The translations under genes and the position numbers were made by a program. 64,000 bases of DNA, from the NCBI RefSeq assembly GCF_006334915.2, contig NZ_VDMA02000002.1, forward strand, positions 186,001 to 250,000, given 5' to 3'. The stretch's first letter is position 1. The number at the start of each line of letters is the position of its first letter. Source of the stretch: Microbispora catharanthi. Its GTDB lineage: Bacteria; Actinomycetota; Actinomycetes; Streptosporangiales; Streptosporangiaceae. The notes beneath the pieces were generated by a model, which was not told where the DNA came from, did no database searches, and saw only the letters and a program-made list of their open reading frames with translations. Below, in pieces: positions 18,061 to 26,364 of the stretch.

Positions 18061-19230
18061 TCAGCCCTGGTAGAAGGCCAGGTCAACCCCGGAGACGCTG
18101 TGCCGGACGAGGGCGAACCCGCCCAGGCCGGCATGCGCGGCGACCTGGGCGGCGACCGCCTCGCTCAGGCAGACCAGGCCGGGAGCGGCGAGGTCCTGGG
18201 CCATCTTGGATGCCTGGTTCACGGGCGCGCCGGCCACATCGCGGCCGCCGTCCGGCGTCCGCCCGGACAGCACCGGCCCGCTGTCCAGCCCGATGCGGCA
18301 GGTCATCCCGGCCTCGGCCAGGGCGGCGCGCAGTTCCAGGGCGAAGGGCACGGCGGGGCCGGGATCGTCGAACAGGTAGATGGCCAGCGGACCCGCGACC
18401 TTGACCTCGACGGCGCCCTCCGCGGGCAGGAGGCGCAGGCCCAGCTCCCGCATGCGGGCCGACAGGTCCAGCCCGCTCAGGAGCGCGACCTCGGGAACGT
18501 CTTTCCCCGTCCCGGCCTCGCCGCGCTCGGCCAGGACCACCGTCCGCACCCGCAGGTGCTTTTCCGCGAGCGCCGCGGCGAGCCCGGCGTCCTGCGGGTC
18601 GAGACGGAGCAGGTCCTCGTAGAAGGCCGCCGGATAGGGAATGGGGTACCACCCGTCGGGGGGTGCCGCGTCGCCGGCGCGCGGGCCGTCAAGCACCCGG
18701 TAGACGGCGCCCAGAGGCCCGTCCTGCCCGCCGTGCCCGTCCTTGCGGCGCAGGACGAAGCCGTGGTCCGCGGGCAGCCGCTCGGCCACCGCCTCCGTGA
18801 TCGCGATCTCGCCGCCCTCGGTGTGGTTCTCCGCGAGGTGCTCGATCGCGTCGGCCTCGGCGCCGTACAGGCCGCCATCCAGGCCGTAGTAGTCGCCGTG
18901 GTGGACGCCGATGCCGACGCGGATCCGGCAGGTGCGCCCGATCTCGTCCTGCGCCCGCAGCAGCGCCGACAGCAGCAATCCCGCGTCGGTCGTGGCGGGA
19001 TGGAACATCTGGGCGTTGTCGGCCGCCCAGACGCCCACGGCCCGGCCGCCCGCGCCGGTCCCGTACGCGTGCAGGACGCGTTTCGGGCCGTCGATGAGCG
19101 CCAGCACCTCCAGCAGTCCGAGGCTGCGGCTCAATTTGGTCAGCCCGGCCGAGTCGGACACCACGCTGTATCCGGTCGTGACGTGCGCGCCGAGCAGGCG
19201 TCGGCGGCGGTGCGGCCGCTCGCCCGCCAC
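18061..19230 (-). CDS. Tandem class III cyclase-domain protein, N-terminus uncertain
   Basis: 389 residues from the ATG at 19230. Two cyclase homology domains are visible: the first (about 20-190) with the metal-binding-like VSDSAGLTKL and AADNAQMF and IRVGIGVHHGDYYG; the second (about 245-389) with VKVAGPLAIYLFDD, CRIGLDSGPVLSG and GAPVNQASKMAQ. Whether it makes cAMP is doubtful because residues around both sites are degenerate; it may be a regulator or pseudo-cyclase. The region 19231-19325 also looks coding in another frame (GTG at 19325; ends TLVERWRASGRTAA before running out of resemblance), so the true start may be 19325 with a frameshift near 19200-19215, real or a sequencing error. 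A perfect palindrome lies directly upstream. Confidence 0.65.
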   Translation of the reverse strand: MAGERPHRRRRLLGAHVTTGYSVVSDSAGLTKLSRSLGLLEVLALIDGPKRVLHAYGTGAGGRAVGVWAADNAQMFHPATTDAGLLLSALLRAQDEIGRTCRIRVGIGVHHGDYYGLDGGLYGAEADAIEHLAENHTEGGEIAITEAVAERLPADHGFVLRRKDGHGGQDGPLGAVYRVLDGPRAGDAAPPDGWYPIPYPAAFYEDLLRLDPQDAGLAAALAEKHLRVRTVVLAERGEAGTGKDVPEVALLSGLDLSARMRELGLRLLPAEGAVEVKVAGPLAIYLFDDPGPAVPFALELRAALAEAGMTCRIGLDSGPVLSGRTPDGGRDVAGAPVNQASKMAQDLAAPGLVCLSEAVAAQVAAHAGLGGFALVRHSVSGVDLAFYQG

Positions 19231-19332
19231 CGCTCCACCAGCGTCAGCGGCAGGCCCGGGGCCGCGTCCCTGGCGAGGTCGAAGGCACCCGGATCGTGCC
19301 GGGTCATCGGAGTGTCGGGGGTCACACGCGAA

Positions 19333-19360
19333 CGCTACTATCCGCTCACGGATAGTAGCG
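19333..19360. promoter_or_regulatory. Perfect 12-bp inverted repeat, candidate TetR-type operator
   Basis: CGCTACTATCCG (19333-19344) and CGGATAGTAGCG (19349-19360) are exact inverted repeats around CTCA. The TACTATCCG...CGGATAGTA pattern resembles operators of TetR-family repressors. It sits 7 bp upstream of the GTG at 19325 that may be the true start of the cyclase-domain gene. There is no T-tract, so a terminator is unlikely. No TetR gene is in the window. Confidence 0.55.
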
Positions 19361-19424
19361 CTCGGTTATTCGGCTGAAGTTGGAGCTGCCGGATTGAGTC
19401 TTCCCGCAGGCCGGCTGACAGGAG

Positions 19425-21179
19425 TCACGGGCTGGTGCAGGTGGCGGTGGGCGTGGCCGCGCTGCCGTTGGCGGTGAAGCCGAAGGTGGTGGACGAGCCG
19501 GCCGCGATCGAGCCGTTGTAGGCGGCGTTGCGGACCGTCACGGAGGAGCCGGACACGCTCTGCGTGCCGTTCCACAGGCTGCTGATGGTCTGCCCGCTCG
19601 GCCAGGTCCACTTCACGGTCCAGCCGTCGACCGGCGCGCTGCCCGCCCGTACGGTCACCGTCGACTGGAACCCGCCCGGCCAGCTGTTGGTCGTCTCGAT
19701 CGTCGCTGAGCACGCCCCGCCGACCGGCGGAGTCGGCGAGGAGTCCGGCGACGGCGACGGCGTGCTGCTCGGAGAGGGTGACGGTGACGGTGACGGTGAC
19801 GGAGTCGAGCCGCCGGGGGGCAGGAGGGTGATGGTGAAGGTGTCGTCGACGGTGGTGTGCGGGAGGTTGACCGTGGTGGCGTTGCCGGACAGGGTCGCCA
19901 CGGTGTTTTGGACGGTGACCGGACCGGTGACGGCGCCGCCGTTGTTGTAGGGGATGCGTTCGACGAGGACGCGGACCTGGTTGTTCTGCACGATGTCGGT
20001 GGTGGTGTCCAGGCGCTGCAGGGTGACGGCGATGTTGCCGGTGGTGCGGCCGCCGCCGATGAGGATTTTGGCGGTTCCGCTTGTCTTGGTGGCGAAGGCG
20101 TCGTAGTTGGAGCTGGGGGTGACCGAGGCGATCTGCCCGGTCTGGGAGCCGTAGAAGCGGTAGACCCACCATTCGCCCTTGGGCTGGTATTGGCCGGAGG
20201 AGTTGTGGGTGAGGAGGTTGGCCAGGTCGTTGTGCAGGTTGCTCCCGCCGGCCCAGTTGGCGCGCAGGCCGTCGGCCCCGGCCCGCTCGAGCCGGGCGAT
20301 GTACCAGGCGCCGTCGGCGGGGTTCTGCTCGTTGGAGGCGCCGTATTCGTTGATCTGGTAGGGGCGGGGGTGGGCGATGCCCCGCGAATCGAGAGTGGTG
20401 TTGGCGGTGGCCACGTTGGCCACCGGGTCGCCGGGCAGGGAGTGCCAGCTGACGATGTCGGGGACGAGGTTGTTGGCCTTGACGTAGTCGAGGTACTGGG
20501 TCCACCAGCCGCCGGTGGACGGTACGCCCGCGAAGCTGGGGCCCACGATCAGGTGGGAGGGGAACGCGGCCCGGATGCGCTGGTAGGCGCGTTTCCACAT
20601 CTCGAAGTACTGCGACTGGGGGCGGTTCCAGAACAGGGTGATGTTGGGCTCGTTCCACAGGTCCCACTGGACCGGTGCGCCGGTGGCCCGCACGTCGTCG
20701 ATCAGGCGGGTGAGGAAGGCGTCGTAGTCGCTCCAGTTGCCGTTGTCGCCCGGGAAGCGCGAGATCGGGTAGCCGTCGGCGCCCCACAGGTCATGCACCA
20801 GCAGCACGAACTGTCCGCCCAGCGACCGGGTGCGCAGCAACTGGGCGCGGGTGGCGTTCCACCGCCGGTCGTACTTGCCCGACACCCAGCCGCCGGGGCT
20901 GTCGAGCTGCGCGCCGCCGGCGCGCATGTACCGGAACTTCACATCGGTGAAGTAGTTGTCCGGCGGATTGGCACCGTTCTCCGTCATGCCGTAGATCCAC
21001 CCCGACGCCCGATACGTCGGGGAACCACCCGCGACCGAGAAGTCGACGGTGATGGACTCATCGGCCGCCTGGGCCGGCACTGCCGTGCTGAGGACGGACC
21101 CGGCGACCAGCGCCGCCGCGGACAAGAGGGCGGCCAGACCACGGCGGCGCCTATGCCGCCAACTGAATGCGATGTTCAC
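19425..21179 (-). CDS. Secreted clan GH-A glycoside hydrolase with CBM2 module
   Basis: 584 residues. GTG start at 21179 with AGGAGT upstream. A Tat/Sec-like signal (RHRRRRGLAALLSAAALVAG) ends at VPAQA-AD around residue 39. The catalytic domain (about 45-350) has the acid/base Glu in WDLWNEPN and a nucleophile candidate in YQINEYGAS, the two strand-4 and strand-7 glutamates of clan GH-A; it looks closest to GH39-like enzymes. A beta domain follows, then a Pro/Ser linker (about residues 455-482), and a C-terminal CBM2 (CSATIETTNSWPGGFQSTVTV; W residues in WTVKWTWPSG). Probably acts on plant cell wall xylan or cellulose-associated polymers. Several LacI-like operators lie upstream. Confidence 0.88.
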   Translation of the reverse strand: MNIAFSWRHRRRRGLAALLSAAALVAGSVLSTAVPAQAADESITVDFSVAGGSPTYRASGWIYGMTENGANPPDNYFTDVKFRYMRAGGAQLDSPGGWVSGKYDRRWNATRAQLLRTRSLGGQFVLLVHDLWGADGYPISRFPGDNGNWSDYDAFLTRLIDDVRATGAPVQWDLWNEPNITLFWNRPQSQYFEMWKRAYQRIRAAFPSHLIVGPSFAGVPSTGGWWTQYLDYVKANNLVPDIVSWHSLPGDPVANVATANTTLDSRGIAHPRPYQINEYGASNEQNPADGAWYIARLERAGADGLRANWAGGSNLHNDLANLLTHNSSGQYQPKGEWWVYRFYGSQTGQIASVTPSSNYDAFATKTSGTAKILIGGGRTTGNIAVTLQRLDTTTDIVQNNQVRVLVERIPYNNGGAVTGPVTVQNTVATLSGNATTVNLPHTTVDDTFTITLLPPGGSTPSPSPSPSPSPSSTPSPSPDSSPTPPVGGACSATIETTNSWPGGFQSTVTVRAGSAPVDGWTVKWTWPSGQTISSLWNGTQSVSGSSVTVRNAAYNGSIAAGSSTTFGFTANGSAATPTATCTSP

Positions 21180-21266
21180 TCATGACTCCTTCGACGGGGG
21201 GGGTGGGAGATCGCAGGACGAGCCGGGGCGTTGTCCTGAAGACTGTGGCGTCGCCGCAGGTCTTAT

Positions 21267-21278
21267 CGAATCGGTTCG
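21267..21278. promoter_or_regulatory. LacI-like operator copy 1
   Basis: CGAATCGGTTCG: near-palindrome of the form CGAATCG-N-TTCG, 88 bp upstream of the glycosidase start. Shared pattern with two further copies in the same gene-free region supports a real binding site. Confidence 0.4.
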
Positions 21279-21288
21279 CGCTAGCGCG
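21277..21288. promoter_or_regulatory. Perfect 12-bp palindrome CGCGCTAGCGCG
   Basis: Perfect 12-base palindrome immediately following operator copy 1 (sharing two bases). It has the central-CTAG form rather than the central CG of LacI sites, so it may be fortuitous in GC-rich DNA. Confidence 0.25.
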
Positions 21289-21424
21289 GCAATGAGAGCG
21301 AGCAGGAGCCGGATCCGGTGGATTCGGCTCGGCCCGGGGGCCCCTGCCGATCACCACCGACCCCGGCAGGAGGGCGCTCGCGGACCAGTGTGGAAACCTC
21401 GGCGAAACCCTGTCAAGGCACTGA

Positions 21425-21436
21425 CGAATCGTTTCG
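21425..21436. promoter_or_regulatory. LacI-like operator copy 2
   Basis: CGAATCGTTTCG: one mismatch from the perfect palindrome CGAATCGATTCG. Second copy upstream of the glycosidase gene. Confidence 0.4.
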
Positions 21437-21681
21437 ATGGTGCGGACCTGGACCTCATTCCTGTCGGCCTGCGGCGACGGAGGTCCTGAAGCCGGATCGT
21501 CTCGGCGGCAGGCGTTGAAATTTTCATCTCCGCGCCTCGCAGATGATCGGGATCCCGCCCTGGTGGAAGCGGATGGACATGCCTCGGCGGGCCGACGGCC
21601 GAGGCGGTGGGCAGCCCGCCCCTTGACGGGACTCCTGCCCGTCGTATTTGCTCCGCCGCACCACCACATCGTCCATGCGGA

Positions 21682-21693
21682 AGAATCGATTCG
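21682..21693. promoter_or_regulatory. LacI-like operator copy 3
   Basis: AGAATCGATTCG: differs from the perfect palindrome CGAATCGATTCG only in the first base. Lies 12 bp from the TGTCAGCGCTAACA site. Confidence 0.4.
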
Positions 21694-21704
21694 ACAGAAA
21701 TTCC

Positions 21705-21718
21705 TGTCAGCGCTAACA
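21705..21718. promoter_or_regulatory. LacI-family operator TGTCAGCGCTAACA
   Basis: One mismatch from the palindrome TGTTAGCGCTAACA, the recurrent operator type of actinobacterial LacI-family sugar regulators (AGCGCT core). It is far (about 525 bp) from the glycosidase start, so it may act by looping with the nearer sites or belong to a distant promoter. Confidence 0.5.
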
Positions 21719-21756
21719 GAAATCAGCGATCACGTTCACGCACCCGGGAGTATCGG

Positions 21757-21855
21757 ATGAAGGTCCCTCGCCTGCGGCTCATCGTCTCCGGCTACCCCTC
21801 CGACGCGGCCGAGAACGCCGTACAGGCCGACGTCGTCGCCGCCGGCTACCGCTAG
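21757..21855 (+). CDS. Possible 32-residue ORF or gene remnant
   Basis: ATG at 21757 is preceded by GGGAG at a proper distance and followed by 32 codons (begins MKVPRLRLIVSGYPSDAAE) ending in TAG. The sequence has the look of a real protein edge, perhaps the leftover end of a lost gene, but is too short to identify. It converges on the ABC permease gene with 9 bp between. Confidence 0.25.
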   Translation: MKVPRLRLIVSGYPSDAAENAVQADVVAAGYR

Positions 21856-21864
21856 AGAGGGGAC

Positions 21865-22704
21865 TCAGCGCAGGCGGGGGTCGAGGGCGTCGCGCACCAC
21901 GTCGCCGAGCATGAGGAAGCTCAGCACGGTCGCGGTGAGGAACAGCGCGGGGAAGACCAGCAGGTGGGGGTGCTCGGCGAAGAACGTCTGGGCGATGTTC
22001 AGCTGCAGGCCCCACGACACGTCGGGATACTGCAGGCCGACGCCGAGGTAGTCGAGGGTCGCCTCCCCCGCGATGACGTTCCCGACGTTCAGCATGGCCA
22101 CGACGATGACCGGCGCGACGGAGTTGGGCAGGATGTGCCGCACCATCAGCCTGCGGTCGCTCGCGCCCAGCATGCGGGCCGCGGCGACGAAGTCCATGTC
22201 CTTGACGGCGATGACCTGGCCGCGCATCAGCCGGGTCATGGTCGTCCAGCCGAGCAGCACGAGGACCAGCGTCATCGCCCATATCCCGTGGTCGGGGAAG
22301 GCGACGAGCACGACGGTCGCGCCCAGCACGAACGGGATGCCGAAGAACACGTCGGTGAGCCGGGAGATGACCGCGTCGGCGACGCCCCCGTAGTAGCCGC
22401 CCACCAGCCCCAGCAGGATGGAGATCAGCATGGCGAAGACGGTGACCGAGACGCCGACCACGATGGACGCCCGGGTGCCGTGCACGACCTGCGACCAGTA
22501 GTCGCAGCCCTGCAGGTCGTACCCGAACAGCGCGCCGCTCGCCGGGCCGCGCTTCGACATGCGCAGGTCGCAGGCCTCGTTGGGGCCGAGGTGGGCGAAC
22601 AGCCCGGGGAAGGCCGCCATCGCCACGGCCACCAGCAGGACGGCCGCGGAGAACCAGAACACCGCCCGGCCGCGCAGTTCCAGCCAGGCGTCACGCGCGA
22701 GCAC
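21865..22704 (-). CDS. Dipeptide/oligopeptide ABC transporter permease, DppC type
   Basis: 279 residues with about six transmembrane segments. The BPD_transp_1 EAA loop is seen as EAA-like DFVAAARMLGASDRRLMVRHILPNS, and the DppC hallmark GEATLDYLGVGLQYPDVSWG follows. A short N-terminal segment with one helix precedes an extracytoplasmic loop rich in Cys (ACDLRMSKRG, LQGCDYWSQ) that holds the family LFGYDLQGCDY... motif. GTG start overlaps the DppB-type gene by 14 bp. Works with the permease and binding protein just upstream. Confidence 0.93.
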   Translation of the reverse strand: MLARDAWLELRGRAVFWFSAAVLLVAVAMAAFPGLFAHLGPNEACDLRMSKRGPASGALFGYDLQGCDYWSQVVHGTRASIVVGVSVTVFAMLISILLGLVGGYYGGVADAVISRLTDVFFGIPFVLGATVVLVAFPDHGIWAMTLVLVLLGWTTMTRLMRGQVIAVKDMDFVAAARMLGASDRRLMVRHILPNSVAPVIVVAMLNVGNVIAGEATLDYLGVGLQYPDVSWGLQLNIAQTFFAEHPHLLVFPALFLTATVLSFLMLGDVVRDALDPRLR

Positions 22705-23620
22705 GGCGGATCCTCGGGTCGAGTACGCCGTACAGCAGGTCGACGGCCAGGTTGGCGAGAATGAAGATCATGACGAGCAGGGTGACGACGCCGACGACGA
22801 CGGGACCCTCCTGGAGCTGGATGGACTGGAACACCTGCTGGCCGATGCCGGGCAGGTTGAAGATGCCCTCGGTGACGACCGCCCCGGCCATGAGGTTGCC
22901 GAAGTCGACACCGAGGTAGGTCACGACCGGGATGAGCGAGTTGCGCAGCGCGTGCAGCCCCACCACCCGCCGCCGGGACAGTCCCTTCGCGGTCGCCGTG
23001 CGGACGTAGTCGGCGCGCAGGTTCTCCACGAGGGAGGTGCGGGTGAGCCTGGCCACGTACGCCAGGCCGAACGAGCCGAGGACCATGCCGGGCAGCAGGT
23101 AACTGCCCGGCCAGCCCTCGTCGGTCCCCGCGGTCGGGAACAGCCCCAGGTTGAGGCCCAGCACGATCTGGGCCGTGTAGCCGACGACGAACACCGGGAC
23201 CGCGATGACGAACGTGGTGCCGGCGAGGACCGCCGTGTCGGCGGCCCCGCCGCGGCGCAGCCCGGCCAGGACGCCGAGGCCGATGCCCACGACGAGCTCG
23301 AAGACCCAGGCGGTCAGCGCGAGCTGCGCGGTGACCGCCCACCGGTCCTGGAGGAGCTCGCTCACCGGCTGGCCGGTGAAGGTCTCCCCCAGGTCCCCCT
23401 GGAACACCCCGAGCATGTAGCGGCCGTACTGCACCAGCAGGGGGTCGTCCAGGTGGTAGCGCGCCCGCATGACCGCGAGCACCTGCGCGGGCACCGGCTT
23501 GTCGCCCGCGAGCGCCAGGATCGGGTCGCCCGGCAGCGCGAACACCATCGCGTAGATCAGGAAGGTGGTCGCGAAGAACACCGGGATCGCCTGGGCCAGG
23601 CGCTGCGCGGCGTACCTCAC
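22691..23620 (-). CDS. Dipeptide/oligopeptide ABC transporter permease, DppB type
   Basis: 309 residues, six predicted membrane spans. N-terminal RYAAQRLAQAIPVFFATTFLIY is typical of DppB/OppB; the EAA loop is DYVRTATAKGLSRRRVVGLHALRNS. Partner of the DppC-type permease; seven bases separate its GTG start from the stop of the binding protein. No DppD/DppF ATPase gene follows, so the complex must use ATPases encoded elsewhere. Confidence 0.93.
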   Translation of the reverse strand: MRYAAQRLAQAIPVFFATTFLIYAMVFALPGDPILALAGDKPVPAQVLAVMRARYHLDDPLLVQYGRYMLGVFQGDLGETFTGQPVSELLQDRWAVTAQLALTAWVFELVVGIGLGVLAGLRRGGAADTAVLAGTTFVIAVPVFVVGYTAQIVLGLNLGLFPTAGTDEGWPGSYLLPGMVLGSFGLAYVARLTRTSLVENLRADYVRTATAKGLSRRRVVGLHALRNSLIPVVTYLGVDFGNLMAGAVVTEGIFNLPGIGQQVFQSIQLQEGPVVVGVVTLLVMIFILANLAVDLLYGVLDPRIRRARA

Positions 23621-23627
23621 CCTTGTG

Positions 23628-25223
23628 TCACCCCTGCTTCACGGTGATCGTGTACAGGTTCTTGCCGTACGGGGTCACGTCGACGCCGCTGAGCCGGCTG
23701 GTGAAGCCGATCTGGTTCTGCCAGTTCCACAGCGGGATCATCGGCATCTCGGCCAGCGCGACGTCCTCGGCCTTCTGGTAAAGCGGCAGGCTCGCGTCCA
23801 GGCTGGGCGCCGAGTTCGCCTGCTTGATCAGGTCGTCGAACTCCTTGTTCTCCCAGCCCATCCGGTTGCCCGCACCCCACATGTACTCGAGGTAGTCCTG
23901 CGGGCTCGGGTAGTCCATGACCCAGTTGTTGCGGTACGGACCGTCCTCCTTGCGCTGGCGCAGGGTCGACAGGTAGTCGGCGGCCGGGATCTTGCGGAAC
24001 TTGATGTCCGAGATGCCGAGGTTCTGCTTCAGCTGGTTGGCGACGGCGGTCATCCACTGCTCGTAGCTCGGGTCGGCGTTGGAGAACCACAGGTTCAGCG
24101 TGCCGCTGAAGCCGCCGGCCTGGTCGAACAGCGCCTTGGCCTTGGCCGGGTCGTACGTGCACGCCTCGCCGCAGGCGTTCTCCCGGTAGCCGGGCACCAG
24201 CGGCGCAAGCAGCGACGCCATCGGCTTGAACGCGCCGTCGTAGACCGCGTCCACGATGGCCTGCCGGTCGATGGCCATGGAGAACGCCTTGCGCAGGTCG
24301 GGGTTGGCGAACCGCTTGTCGAAGGTCGGGAAGCCCAGGTAGTCCATCGTGCCGTCGGGGGTCTGCACGAAGCGGTCGCCGAGCAGCTTCTTCGCCTCGC
24401 CCGTGCTGGCCGGCGGGACCGTCGTCATCAGGTCCACCCGGCCGGCCCGCAGGTCGGTCCACGCCGTGTCGCGGCTGGCGTAGATCTTGAAGGTGACGCC
24501 GTCCGCCTTGGGCTTGCGCTCGCCCGCGTACGAGGGAGACCGCTTGATCGTGATCTGCTTGTTGTGCTCCCACGCGCCGTCGAGCACGAACGGCCCGTTG
24601 CCGACCGGGGCCTGGTCGAACGCCTTGAGGTCGGTGAACGCCGCCTTCGGCATCGGCGCGAACGCGATGTAGGCGAGCGTGATCGGGAACTGGCTGAACG
24701 GCGCGGTGAGCGTCACCTCGAGCGTGGTGTCGTCCACCACCTTGAGGCCGCTCATCTTGTCCGTGGACGGGTCGCCCTTCTCGGGGTTGAGCTTGTCATA
24801 GCCCTCGATGTTGGCGAAGTAGTAGTTGTTGGTCCAGCCGTTGGGGCCGTAGGCCGTGGCGTTCCAGGAATCGGCGAAGCTCTGCGCGGTGACCGGCTCG
24901 CCGTTGCTGAACTTCTGCCCCGGCTTGAACTTGATCGTCCAGACCTTCTGGTCGGTGCTGCTCACCGACTCGGCCGCCCGCATCACGGGCTTGCCACTGG
25001 CGGCGTCGATGGAGACCGGAGTCTCGAAGAGCGTGTCCAGCACCGTGATCGAATAGTCGCTGGAGGTGTTGCCCGGGGTGAGATGATCGGGTTCCGTCAG
25101 CGCGACGGAGAACGTGTTCGCCTCCTTGCCGCCACCCTGGGACGACGATCCTCCCCCGCACCCGCCGCTCAGCATGATGGCCGCCACAGCGAGGGCGGCC
25201 GCCCGGCTTCTCGTGACCCTCAC
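23628..25223 (-). CDS. Family 5 extracellular solute-binding lipoprotein
   Basis: 531 residues. Lipoprotein signal with a lipobox ending at Cys near residue 22 (MLSGGCGGG). SBP_bac_5 features: VWTIKFKPGQKFSNGEPVTAQSFADSWN, FRKIPAADYLSTL and WRT-like late segments. DppA/OppA-type receptor for peptides or similar solutes, first gene of the three-gene importer. The gene is divergent from the LuxR-type regulator, a sensible local regulator candidate. Start GTG/ATG region has GGAGGACCAGTG upstream. Confidence 0.93.
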   Translation of the reverse strand: MRVTRSRAAALAVAAIMLSGGCGGGSSSQGGGKEANTFSVALTEPDHLTPGNTSSDYSITVLDTLFETPVSIDAASGKPVMRAAESVSSTDQKVWTIKFKPGQKFSNGEPVTAQSFADSWNATAYGPNGWTNNYYFANIEGYDKLNPEKGDPSTDKMSGLKVVDDTTLEVTLTAPFSQFPITLAYIAFAPMPKAAFTDLKAFDQAPVGNGPFVLDGAWEHNKQITIKRSPSYAGERKPKADGVTFKIYASRDTAWTDLRAGRVDLMTTVPPASTGEAKKLLGDRFVQTPDGTMDYLGFPTFDKRFANPDLRKAFSMAIDRQAIVDAVYDGAFKPMASLLAPLVPGYRENACGEACTYDPAKAKALFDQAGGFSGTLNLWFSNADPSYEQWMTAVANQLKQNLGISDIKFRKIPAADYLSTLRQRKEDGPYRNNWVMDYPSPQDYLEYMWGAGNRMGWENKEFDDLIKQANSAPSLDASLPLYQKAEDVALAEMPMIPLWNWQNQIGFTSRLSGVDVTPYGKNLYTITVKQG

Positions 25224-25343
25224 TGGTCCTCCGCCTCTCCGTCGTATTGCGGGTGAGGGTAGGAAACGGGGCCGCCGACTGCATCGGAGACTTTACGTAT
25301 TCCTTGCGCAACCTTTACCCGGCAGGCTGAGCATGGAGGATCC

Positions 25344-26315
25344 ATGGATGCAATCAGCCTCAACGCGCGGAGCCTGCACGCCGTCGCCGAACTGGGCTTC
25401 CAGGTGGCCCGGCAGGGGGCGCACGGGGCGATGACCGCGCTGGGCGAGGTCATCCCCGTGGAGGCCTACGAGTTCGTGGCGTTCGACCCGGCGACCGGCC
25501 GGCACCGTTCACTGGTGTCGGCGGGGTACACGCGGGTGGACGACGACGCCGCGGAGGAGTACGCCCGGCTCGACGCCTACCGCCGGGCCATGTCGCTGCG
25601 CACCCCCGTCGTCATGGGCTCCCCCGGCACCGAGCGCTACTTCCGCCGCCACCTGGAGCCGTACGGCTGGCGCGCGGGGATCACGACGCCGCTGTTCCTG
25701 ACCGGCGGGCGCTACACCGGGCTGCTGCACCTCAGCTCCCGCGCGGACCTGCCGCCCGAGGCGCCCGCGGTGATCAGCGCGGTCTCCCCCGCCCTGGCCC
25801 ACCTCACCGACGTGACCCGCTGCGTCATCGACCCGCTCGGCCTGCCGCCCGGCTTCCATGCCGTGGCGTACGAACGGGGCGGGCGGCGCAGGGACGTGGC
25901 CGGATGGCCCGCGTCGGAGGCGCTCACGGCCGAGCCGGCGATGGCGGAGCTGGCCAGGGCGTTCATCGACTCCCGCGAGCTGTCGCGCCGGGGGCTGTGG
26001 CTGGACGGCACCGGCCAGTGGCGCGAGCTGCGCCTCCACCGGGCCGGCGTGGGCTTCCACGGCTCCATCCAGGGCGCGGTCATCGCCGAGCGCCCGTGCG
26101 CCCTGCCGTACGATCTGACCTCGCGCGAGATCGAGGTGCTCACCCGGGTCGCGCAGGGCGACTCCAACCCGCAGATCGCCGCCGCGCTCGTCCTGAGCGT
26201 GCGCACCGTGACCACCCATCTGGAGCACATCTTCGCCAAGCTGGGCTGCGACAGCCGTACGCGTCTGACCACGAAGGTTCTCGCCGAGGGGCTGTGCCGG
26301 CTCGACATCCCGTAA
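25344..26315 (+). CDS. LuxR-family transcriptional regulator
   Basis: 323 residues. The first 240 form an undefined sensory domain (GAF-like pattern: TTPLFLTGGRYTGLLHLSSR). The C-terminal 65 residues are a LuxR/GerE helix-turn-helix: LTSREIEVLTRVAQGDSNPQIAAALVLSVRTVTTHLEHIFAKLG. GGAGGA precedes the ATG. It is transcribed away from the peptide importer and could control it; no receiver domain is present, so the input would be a ligand. Confidence 0.9.
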   Translation: MDAISLNARSLHAVAELGFQVARQGAHGAMTALGEVIPVEAYEFVAFDPATGRHRSLVSAGYTRVDDDAAEEYARLDAYRRAMSLRTPVVMGSPGTERYFRRHLEPYGWRAGITTPLFLTGGRYTGLLHLSSRADLPPEAPAVISAVSPALAHLTDVTRCVIDPLGLPPGFHAVAYERGGRRRDVAGWPASEALTAEPAMAELARAFIDSRELSRRGLWLDGTGQWRELRLHRAGVGFHGSIQGAVIAERPCALPYDLTSREIEVLTRVAQGDSNPQIAAALVLSVRTVTTHLEHIFAKLGCDSRTRLTTKVLAEGLCRLDIP

Positions 26316-26364
26316 TGATCGCCCTCGCGGGACGCGCCGAGGCCGGGTCCGACATTATTGGCCC

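Larger units (their letters stand above)
21180..21864. promoter_or_regulatory. Long upstream region of the glycosidase gene with operator-like sites
   Basis: 685 bases lie between the glycosidase start and the stop of the ABC permease gene on the same strand. Apart from a 33-codon ORF at its far end it holds no gene. It contains three copies of a CGAATCGNTTCG-like palindrome, one TGTCAGCGCTAACA site and one CGCGCTAGCGCG palindrome, each listed separately. This arrangement suggests repression of the glycosidase by one or more LacI-family regulators encoded elsewhere. Confidence 0.5.

Noticed and set aside
19349..19360. Palindrome at the cyclase gene as transcription terminator
   Set aside because: It is located at a gene start, has a 4-base loop, no T-run and no upstream gene on that strand ending there.
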